From Phoma sp. XZ068 (Eukaryota > Ascomycota > Dothideomycetes > Pleosporales > Didymellaceae): a stretch of 64,000 bases of DNA. Below the pieces are notes generated by a model, which saw only the letters and a program-made list of their open reading frames with translations, ran no database searches and was not told where the DNA came from. Below are positions 57,020 through 64,000 of this stretch, piece by piece. The number at the start of each line of letters is the position of its first letter. The stretch's first letter is position 1. The stretch spans positions 1,612,001-1,676,000 of the forward strand of contig RBKR01000002.1 of NCBI GenBank assembly GCA_004835665.1, written 5' to 3'. Made by a program: the position numbers and the translations under genes.

Positions 57020-58400
57020 ATGGTCACTTTATCCCGCATTTCAGAAACATGCACCTCCACGGACAAAGCATTGCAGTCCATATTCCAGGCGATCGACAGC
57101 GCCAATCAGGAGCTTCGACAAGTCAACACAACGGTACTTGAGCTATGCAACAAGTGCGCAATGAGCCCATCGTTAACTTAAAACAAGATACACGATAACC
57201 CTGAATTATGTTATAAAGAGTTCATTGCGCATGACACAATAACCGAATTCTTACAAAACCAGGGCTTAGAGGTTACTCGAAGTGCTTATGGACTTGAAAC
57301 CTCATTTTCGGCCGAGTTTGGCTCTGGTGGACGGCTGCTTGTGTTCTGTGCGGAGTATGATGCCCTTCCAGAGATTGGCCACGCTTGTGGACACAATCTC
57401 ATCGCTACAGCGTCGATCGCCGCCTTTCTTGGGGTTGTTTTCGCGCTTAAACAATCAAAAGCCCCCGGACGGGTGCGATTACTGGGTTGCCCGGCAGAAG
57501 AAGGAGGCGGAGGCAAGATCAAACTCATTCAAGCTGGCGCATTCTGTCATGTCAATGCCGCGCTGATGCTGCATCCGAGCCCTGCCGATGCCAAATCTGA
57601 TCTCTCTGGAGTTTCTTACGGAACCAGTCTCGCCTGCGCTCGTTTTCTGGTGACTTTTACGGGGAAATCTGCACACGCGGGAGCCATGCCTTGGCTAGGG
57701 CGAAATGCGCTTGATGCCGCAACACTCTCGTACAATGCCATCAGCATGCTGAGGCAACAAACTCAAGACACAGACCGGATTAATATCATAATTCGAGAAG
57801 GGGGTAGTTCCAGCAATGTGATCGCTGACAACACAGTCCTTGAGATAGGCACGAGGTCAGCTACACACAAATCACTCGTCGACTTGAATGCGCGCGTATC
57901 CCGGTGTTTCGAAGGCTGTGCCATAGCGACGGCGTGCGACTTTGAGATTAATCATCTGTGAGTTGAGCTTATATCTTCATTCTTCGCTTCCTCATATGTG
58001 TACGCCTCCAAGCTAACGTGTTTCATCAAGGATGGAGCCATATGCCGATCTTCGCCCAAACGAGGCACTTTGCTCGGAGTTTTCGCAGGGTATGTCAACA
58101 CATTTTGGACTCAACTTTGCCTGCAACTTGAGTAAAAAGGAATTCGGTGGCTATGGTACCGATATGGGCAATGTGAGCTACGAATGCCCGTCATTTCACG
58201 GTACGTTCAGGGTCCCGGTGCGGAACGGTGAGAACATTCATGGACCAGGCTTCACACGAGCTGGAGGGACTCCAGAAGCGCATGACATTGCAATCCAAGC
58301 TGCCAAGGGAATGGCTACTACAGGATGGAAAGTTTTAGCTGAAGCCTCGTTTGCAAAGTGGGTTGAAGATTGTTTCCAGGCCGACAAGCTTAAGCGTTGA
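57020..58400 (+). CDS. M20-family amidohydrolase/peptidase
   Basis: 417 aa from exons 57020-57133, 57188-57957 and 58031-58400 (introns with caag acceptors). It belongs to the M20 (amidohydrolase, ACY1-like 2/PM20D2-like) family, di-zinc enzymes that hydrolyse N-acyl amino acids or dipeptides. Landmarks: the splice-restored IHDNPELCYKEFIAHD, the metal-binding FCAEYDALPEIGHACGHN, the catalytic Glu pair LLGCPAEEGGGGK, ALMLHPSP, the dimerisation domain start VTFTGKSAHAGAMPWLGRNA, and near the end STHFGLNFACNLSKKEFGG with GTDMGNVSYECPSFHGTF. There is no signal peptide, so it is cytosolic. It probably hydrolyses a compound brought in by the nearby transporter. The C-terminal SFAKWVEDCFQADKLKR is intact. 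Confidence 0.92.
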
Positions 58401-58926
58401 AGCATGTACATTTGAATAACAACCGAGCCACATGCAGAAGGGTTTTACAAGCGAAGAATAGGTTGTATTCCTAGTACGAAGAGAACGTAACGCGAGGAAC
58501 GGCTTATACAACAAAATATGAAGAACTAGCATGTTCGTACCGCTACTAGGTGGCGCGGGTTCAGCAGGCGCAATATTCCCAGATTTAGCCACAGCGTTGC
58601 GAGCCTCCTAGCCGCAATACTTTAGGCACCCTAGTCTTTTTTATATAGAGCTCTACCACAGAAATAACACCTAATAACACTAAATCCTAAGCACAGGTTT
58701 ATGGGTAGAGAAAATCAGAGTAGGGGCTGCATGGTATGCTGCTTTAGCAACGTCTAACACTAAGGTCTGTACTATAATATTTATTTTATACACTATTACC
58801 TACCACTAATCAACCAAGCATTTAGTAATTCAAAGTTGGTGCTCTATGGTGCTCTTTAACGAGCTCTATTACAACTAATAAGCTAATTTTTATAAAGCTG
58901 TATAGCTTTGTTATCTACTGATAGAG
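58401..58926. other. AT-rich, repeat-like intergenic stretch
   Basis: About 525 bp. The part from 58.6 to 58.92 kb is strongly AT- and TpA-rich (taatatttattttatacac, aacactaa), as in RIP-degraded repeats. No coding potential. Confidence 0.45.
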
Positions 58927-59523
58927 GAGCCGAGTTCAGACCCCAAGGTTGTTCTGATCTATGGGGGCTTTACAGCCAGCGGCATCTTTGCTATCAACTG
59001 CTGAAAATGTGAGTAGCGTGTGGCTTTCCTGGTCCAGTTCAGGCGCGAAAGTGGGTACCGAGTGCCGTACCAGTGCATGACAACTGATCAAATGCGCCCC
59101 TCAGGTCGGGCTATCGAGTCGTCACGGCGTGCTCCTCCAAGAACTTCGAGCTGGTGGAAAAGTATGGTACCGAGAAGGCCTTTGCTTATCACTCGCCGAC
59201 GTGTGAGGGATATATACGGGCTTACACTAGGAATATGCTGGGATACACAGTGGACATCATCATCGAAGGGATGATCATCCGCCGGTGCTACGCGGCCATG
59301 AGGTGTTGATGGCGGCAAATACGTTGGATTTGAGCTCCTACCGGAGGATTTGATGGCTACGATGCGAAATACCGTCAATCCGACTTGGATAATGGGCTTG
59401 GAGGTGACCGGGCTTGAGCTGGATCTACCGGGAGGGTATTATCGCAAGGAAAACCGTGAGCTACACGCTTGGCTAAATGAGTGGGTCAAGCGCTTTGCCG
59501 CCTTACTCAATTGTGGAATATGA
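58927..59523 (+). pseudogene. Trans-enoyl reductase (LovC/ToxD-like) pseudogene
   Basis: An intact relative would be an NADPH-dependent MDR-fold enoyl reductase that works in trans with a polyketide synthase. Readable pieces in order: DPKVVLIYGGFTASGIFAI (cofactor loop), SGYRVVTACSSKNFELVEKY, IRAYTRNMLGYTVDIIIEG, GGKYVGFELLPEDL, PTWIMGLEVTGLELDLPGGY and LNEWVKRFAALL before TGA at 59521. Lesions: one base lost near 58996 (atcaactgctgaaa should read ctgctgaaa in frame), a frameshift near 59303, and no N-terminal third. An old intron is still visible at 59009-59104 (AT|gtgagt..ctcag|G). It may be the leftover of a metabolite gene cluster. Confidence 0.8.
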
Positions 59524-59675
59524 AACCCGCATCCCATACAGGTGAATTGAGGCGGACTAGCAAAAGCCATTAATGGCATAGGGGCTATGCAGCGCGAGGT
59601 CGGCTCACAAGCCGGTATATCTCTTGTACGATTGTTAGGCACGAAGCGCAATAGTCATAGACGATTGAAATTTAC

Positions 59676-60965
59676 CTAATCATGGAGAAACGCTAGAGAG
59701 TCTTTGATACTGGCTCGTATCGACTCCACGTATGATTTATTACCCAGCCGCGGCTTGACATCCTCCTGAGCCATAACAGCCCAGAACAACCGTGCTCGTT
59801 GTGCGGAGGAGAACATGCCTGGTGCAGTCCCGACGGGTGAGGTAGATGTCTCACCCGAGAGGCAGTATTCGGTTGGAATCCCCATACTATGTTCCAGTGT
59901 TTTCACTTGGCTCTGGATGGCATCGAGAATGCCGATGGCATACGCCCTTAGCGGCATGTCCTGAAGCGAAGAGATGCCACCGATACGGAGTACTGATTTA
60001 ACCTTAATGGAGTGGTACGATTCCGGCGACACCTGGCAGAGGTATTTGTAGATGCGGTGGAATAGGAAGTCGAAGAGTCTCATCAACGCAAGGTAGCTGG
60101 ACATAGCCAGGAGCACGATCTCCGTACTGAGCGCATCCTCGGTCCGCGTATGCATTTGAGCCACCGGTATCAAGCTCTGGATTATGTTGGTGAGCTCTTT
60201 GATGCACGTAAGAAGTAACGCTGCCGGATTGTCGACGTCTTGGGCCTCGCAGTCATCCTTGCAGCGCTGCAGAACTCTGGGGGAGTCTGAGTAGTATTCG
60301 TCAACCCGCGCAATGTGATAGTCCATCTCCTCTCTAAACTTCACCATCGAGCTTGCCGCACTAAAGCATTGTGGTGGAGCAGTCGGGTGCTGAATGTTCT
60401 CCCCATAACCGAGATGCGGATCAATGTACATATCAAGGGCAGTTCTGGAGTCCTCCCCAATGTGAAGCATCGCGTTGAATTCATCATCTGCACTGAGAAG
60501 CGCTTGAAGCTGTGATGGGCCGCTCAAGTGATCTGCCGGGGAGCGGATATCTTCGCCCGGCGCAGGGCTTTGATACACCGAAGGGGAAGGGGAGTCGAAG
60601 AAAGAGGACATGTCGCCCGGCAGCATCCAGAGATCTGGCTGCGGCTCACAAGTTCCTAGGTCTCTTGGCGAATGTGGACGCATGGTAGACTTGGATGCAG
60701 GTCCGGGTACTGTTGCTATCGCCTGAGTATGGACTTGGACGCATTGCATGTCTCGCAATTTCGACGCGCATTGACGCCTAAGAGAGGAGACGGCGAGCCG
60801 CTGCCTTGGCGGTCTCCCAGGATGGCCGGAAGCGCCTGTCACGCATCGCGCGCCCATGTAGCAGCAGCGAGCGCAAGGCTCCGTGCTGTCTTGAGCGCGA
60901 AGGCATCGAACTCGCTTTGTTCTGCACTGGTCGCAGGCAGAGCGCCGGACTGCGGACTTAAGCAT
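59676..60965 (-). CDS. AflR-like Zn2Cys6 transcription factor
   Basis: 429 aa from the ATG at 60965 (MLKSAVRRSACDQCRTKRVR). An in-frame ATG at 61133 would add 56 residues, but that extension would run through a 20-bp palindrome that looks like a promoter element, and the zinc cluster in this group sits near the N-terminus. The cluster is C-x2-C-x6-C-x9-C-x2-C-x6-C, followed by GHPGRPPRQR. The C-terminal part (STEIVLLAMSSYLALMRLFD, ISSLQDMPLRAYAIGILDAI) resembles the AflR regulatory domain of secondary-metabolite regulators. It is nuclear and intronless. It lies tail-to-head with the DHA2 transporter, which shares its promoter motif. Confidence 0.85.
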   Translation of the reverse strand: MLKSAVRRSACDQCRTKRVRCLRAQDSTEPCARCCYMGARCVTGASGHPGRPPRQRLAVSSLRRQCASKLRDMQCVQVHTQAIATVPGPASKSTMRPHSPRDLGTCEPQPDLWMLPGDMSSFFDSPSPSVYQSPAPGEDIRSPADHLSGPSQLQALLSADDEFNAMLHIGEDSRTALDMYIDPHLGYGENIQHPTAPPQCFSAASSMVKFREEMDYHIARVDEYYSDSPRVLQRCKDDCEAQDVDNPAALLLTCIKELTNIIQSLIPVAQMHTRTEDALSTEIVLLAMSSYLALMRLFDFLFHRIYKYLCQVSPESYHSIKVKSVLRIGGISSLQDMPLRAYAIGILDAIQSQVKTLEHSMGIPTEYCLSGETSTSPVGTAPGMFSSAQRARLFWAVMAQEDVKPRLGNKSYVESIRASIKDSLAFLHD

Positions 60966-61497
60966 AGCTAGTCTTGTGTTTGAATAGACATGAGAAAGTG
61001 ATTGCAAAGCACCCGAGCGAATGCGAAGATCTTGGTACGGTTGGGTCGGATTAGGCTGGTCGTGAACGAGGTTGAATATTGGGTGAGTGAGTAGGGTTGT
61101 GAAACCCTCCGAGGAGGGTTTATGGTTAGCCAATCAGCGAAGAGACGGTACGGTCGAGCATGTTGAGGACAAGTAGCGAAAATGGGTACATTTAAGGGCA
61201 TCTATTTAGTATCTAACGGCTATGATGATAGTTTTGACCTGCTCGATTAACATGCTACAGGGCAGCCTTAATGCACTATGATACAATAGTACCTAGGTAG
61301 TATGCGGCCGTACCGAGGGAAGTGCCAGGAAGAAACCCTGTATACGAGGCGGCTTCCCGGGAAATAAAAGGCGAAGTCTCCTGTTATACGCTCGCCTGTA
61401 GTTTGTCCTGCTGCCATATTCAATCCAATGTTACCCGTCTTGCATTTGGGCGACGGTATCGTAATGTGGCCGCTGCGACTTCATTCACTGCCGTACC
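60966..61497. promoter_or_regulatory. Upstream region of the AflR-like gene
   Basis: 532 bp between the AflR-like start and the 3' end of the DHA2 transporter. It contains the 20-bp palindrome at 61102-61121. No other gene is seen. Confidence 0.5.
61102..61121. promoter_or_regulatory. 20-bp palindrome, candidate regulator binding site
   Basis: AAACCCTCC, GA, GGAGGGTTT: perfect 9-bp inverted arms around two bases, 137 bp upstream of the preferred AflR-like start. The half-site GGAGGGTTT recurs twice upstream of the DHA2 transporter (63560 and 63594). Confidence 0.65.
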
Positions 61498-63363
61498 TTA
61501 TGCCTCTGCTTCCGCCCCAGTAGGCTTGTCTTCCTTCTTTTCCATGCCAAAGTCGGTATTGTTGTCCCTTCTTAGCGGTATTTGCTTCATTAAAGACGCA
61601 GCGATGAGCCCCACCGCGCCAAAGGCAATGGCGACTTGCCAGGACCGCTGGAGCGCAGCGCCCTGCACAGAGATGACCTCAGCACGCGTATGTTGCGAGA
61701 GCGAGTCTAGAAAGTCAACTTCAGCGGCGGCATATGCCCCGCCCGTCATGAACTTGGTGGCCACTGCGGCGTCGCTGATGGCGCCGGTGCGGGCCAGCTG
61801 CGCGGCCCGGCTGGTGTAGATGGTGCCCGCAATGGCCACGCCCCACATAACACCAAAGCTACGCATGAAGCCCCATGTGGCCGTCGCCAGTGCCGTGTCC
61901 TTGTCGGTCAGCGGAGCCAGCAGCGCCGGGAGCATAGCGCCCATACCGAAGCCCGCGCCGAAGGACTCCACCACCTGGAAGCCGACCCAAGCGCCCGTAC
62001 TCGAGTTCTCGTCAAGGAGCGTGAATAAGCCGAAGCCGACGATGACCAAGGCGAAGGTAAAGACGAGAATAGGTTTGTAACGGCCGGATTTGCTTAGTAG
62101 CAGCCCGCCCATGATAGCGCCCGGCAGGAGTGCGAGGATGGTTGGGAGAAGATGAATGCCGGCATTGTAGGCACTCACGGCGAGAACGCCTTGGAAGTAC
62201 ACTGGGAGGAAATAGAGTGCCCACATGGTGACGATGCCGTGGAGAAAGGTAACAAAGAAGATGGTGGAACTTATGGAATTGCCGAAGAGGTGGAGAGGCA
62301 TGATAGGATTTGGCGTAAGGCGAGAATTGCCTTCGACCGCGACGAAGACTCCCATCGTGGCCAGGCCGACAATGAGCGGCACGAAGACCTGATAGGATGA
62401 CCACGAGTAATGCCCTCCTGCCCATCCAAGGGCAATCAGCACCGGAACGGTGCCACCGATGAAGAGCATGTTCCCTAGCCAGTCGAGGCTCGACAACTTG
62501 GTGGCCCACGTCTGGGATCTATCATACTTCACTCGCAAAAAGGCAATCAGCAGCGCAGTCGCAACACCACCGATGGGTAGACTCATGTAGAAAGCCCAAC
62601 GCCAGGTGCTGTAGCTGACGAGCAGTCCACCAAAGAGAGGGCCAAGGGCGGCTCCAATGCCGACCATGCCAAACACAGCGCCCATGTAGGTGCCTCTCTC
62701 GCGGAGCGGTACCAGATCACAGATGACGATCTCGCAGAGGACGCCGATGCCCGCGCCTCCAATCCCCTGTATGGCCCGCCCGGCAACCATCGCGGCCATG
62801 TTGGTAGCACTGCACATGCTCGTCAGAAAGGCTCTGAGCTCTATGGGACATATTGGCCCGGTATAAAGAGAGCAGCAACTCACCTGCCACAAACACCGCT
62901 TCCAATCATGAAAAGAACACCGGCTGTAATGAGGGGCCATCGGCGGCCAAACACGTTTGCAAGCTGTCCAAACATGGGCATAAGAGAAGTCCTACACAGA
63001 GTAAGTCGCCGCTTCGGTCAGACACATGAGCAACCATAGCCCTTGGCTCAGATTCGAGGCTGCTGCGTCTCTGTCGCGAGGACGGACGGGTGTGAAAGCT
63101 TACATGCACAAGAAGTATGCGTTAGAAACCCAGATGTATGTCTCGCCCCCACCCAAATCGGCAACAAGCGAGGGCATGACTGTCGAGGTGACTGTAGCTT
63201 CCAGAGACGTGACGAGGCTGATGAGAGAGAGGACAACAATGATGGCCCAGAACCTCGGCCCTTTCTCAAACTTGGGCGCGTTCATTTCCGTGGTTGCATC
63301 CTGGCCATCGACTGGGGCATCTTTAAACTCCCGAGGCAGAGCGGCCGCATCTTGTTGTGTCAT
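61498..63363 (-). CDS. MFS transporter, DHA2 family (14-helix drug:H+ antiporter)
   Basis: 562 aa from exons 63363-63104, 62991-62884 and 62818-61498 (introns of 112 and 65 nt). An acidic N-tail precedes 14 predicted helices. DHA2 landmarks are SLVTSLEATVTSTVMPSLVA (TM1), GQLANVFGRRWP (motif A), AGRAIQGIGGAGIGVLCEIV, and RERGTYMGAVFGMVGIGAAL with GPLFGGLL (motif C). Such transporters export mycotoxins and other secondary metabolites through the plasma membrane. The start at 63363 is the first ATG of the frame. It is adjacent to the AflR-like regulator with shared motifs in its promoter, so the pair probably belongs to a metabolite cluster that may continue beyond the right edge. Confidence 0.92.
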
Positions 63364-63463
63364 TATGCGCAATGGTGCTGGTAGTGGTAGTAGGTGTGGC
63401 TAGTGTTATGGGGATAATAGGCAGGCCGTGCAGCCGATGCAAGGCCAAAGTCGTAACACCTGT

Positions 63464-63481
63464 AATTTTTCGCGAAAAATT
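63464..63481. promoter_or_regulatory. 18-bp perfect palindrome
   Basis: AATTTTTCGCGAAAAATT reads the same on both strands. It lies about 100 bp upstream of the DHA2 start codon. The core TTTCGCGAAA resembles E2F/MBF-type sites, but the binder is unknown. Confidence 0.6.
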
Positions 63482-63559
63482 GTAGGTACCTATCTGTCTA
63501 AGGCCGAATGGAGTCCGGTAGTTATGGGGCCACAATTCGTCTCTTTGAGTGACCGCCGC

Positions 63560-63602
63560 GGAGGGTTTCGCTGGAATATGCATGTCTGACCTCGGAGGGT
63601 TT
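63560..63602 (+). promoter_or_regulatory. Two GGAGGGTTT half-sites, 34 bp apart
   Basis: Copies at 63560-63568 and 63594-63602, same orientation, starts separated by 34 bp (about three helical turns). They match the arms of the palindrome at 61102-61121. Confidence 0.6.
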
Positions 63603-64000
63603 TGATATCTTTCGTGGCTGACGTGACTAAAAGGTTCAATTGTGGAAACCAACGTAGCAAGATCAACCGTCCTTCTGAAGAGAGTGAATAGTTGTTCTGT
63701 AAGCATGCGATGAACGTTGGTGCTACCAAGGCATATGATCAACTGTATGGATCGCTGTTCGTCTTGGTAAGGATGTGGTGTTCGCAGTTTCATTGCGCTT
63801 GGATCTGACTTGGGTGCAGTGAGGCTCGTGATGATTTGTACTAAATGAAAACTCCTGATATGTAAAACGTCATCTCTATCCTAATTACGGTCTGTACCTG
63901 GCTGTGGTCTAGAAGCATTTATCTCACACCACTGTCTCTGGCTATCGCATCGTCCGAAACACCTTCATGTACATCTTGCAGGTACTTGTCAAACTTGCTA

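Larger units (their letters stand above)
63364..64000. promoter_or_regulatory. Upstream region of the DHA2 transporter
   Basis: 637 bp to the window edge. Contains an 18-bp perfect palindrome (63464-63481) and two GGAGGGTTT half-sites (63560-63568, 63594-63602). The minus-strand frames here (63323-63793, 63490-63729) have no protein-like character. Confidence 0.5.

Noticed and set aside
60966..61133. 56-residue N-terminal extension of the AflR-like protein
   Set aside because: Not typical of the family, and it would translate the 20-bp palindrome, which is better explained as a promoter site.

Overview
This window is nuclear DNA from a filamentous ascomycete (Pezizomycotina, most likely Dothideomycetes/Pleosporales; the order is a guess from protein character). 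The reasons are the short spliceosomal introns (about 41-125 nt, GT..AG, often with CTAAC/CTGAC-like branch sites), the single-gene transcription units on both strands, the Zn2Cys6 regulators, the WSC and DUF1996 proteins, a HET-NACHT-WD40 relic and secondary-metabolism type genes. No tRNA, rRNA, CRISPR array or prokaryotic-type operon was found. Gene models are my own splices: each join keeps frame and the exon sums are multiples of three.

1-31 kb is mostly gene-dense. It holds a RanBP1/Yrb1 homologue, a 768-aa membrane protein, a GT15 mannosyltransferase, a DUF4604 protein, several fungal-specific proteins, a multi-pass membrane protein, a P450-like protein that lacks the heme-ligand cysteine, a class II aldolase-fold protein, a glycine-zipper protein and a SAP-like protein. 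A divergent MFS transporter/Zn2Cys6 pair shares a promoter with a CGG-N10-CCG site. Then come a GH76 mannanase, a DUF1993 protein and an adenylation-domain-only NRPS-like enzyme.

31.8-35.7 kb is a gene-poor gap. 35.7-44.7 kb carries a proline/serine-rich protein, a Gfo/Idh/MocA oxidoreductase, a secreted DUF1996-WSC protein, V-ATPase subunit c (with 17- and 13-nt exons) and SNU13.

45.5-64 kb is accessory in character. It opens with a decayed HET-NACHT-WD40 NLR gene, followed by an LTR-like remnant and a small secreted cysteine-rich protein. Next is a three-gene module of a Dal5-like MFS transporter, a Zn2Cys6 regulator and an M20 amidohydrolase. The module is flanked by two relics of a trans-enoyl-reductase-like gene. 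Last is an AflR-like regulator followed by a DHA2 transporter. The two control regions of the three-gene module share a near-identical 23-bp element (CCAAT box plus TGACG). The promoters of the AflR-like gene and the DHA2 transporter share a separate motif (GGAGGGTTT), which forms a 20-bp palindrome upstream of the regulator. These two motif sets are the strongest unexplained signals in the window.
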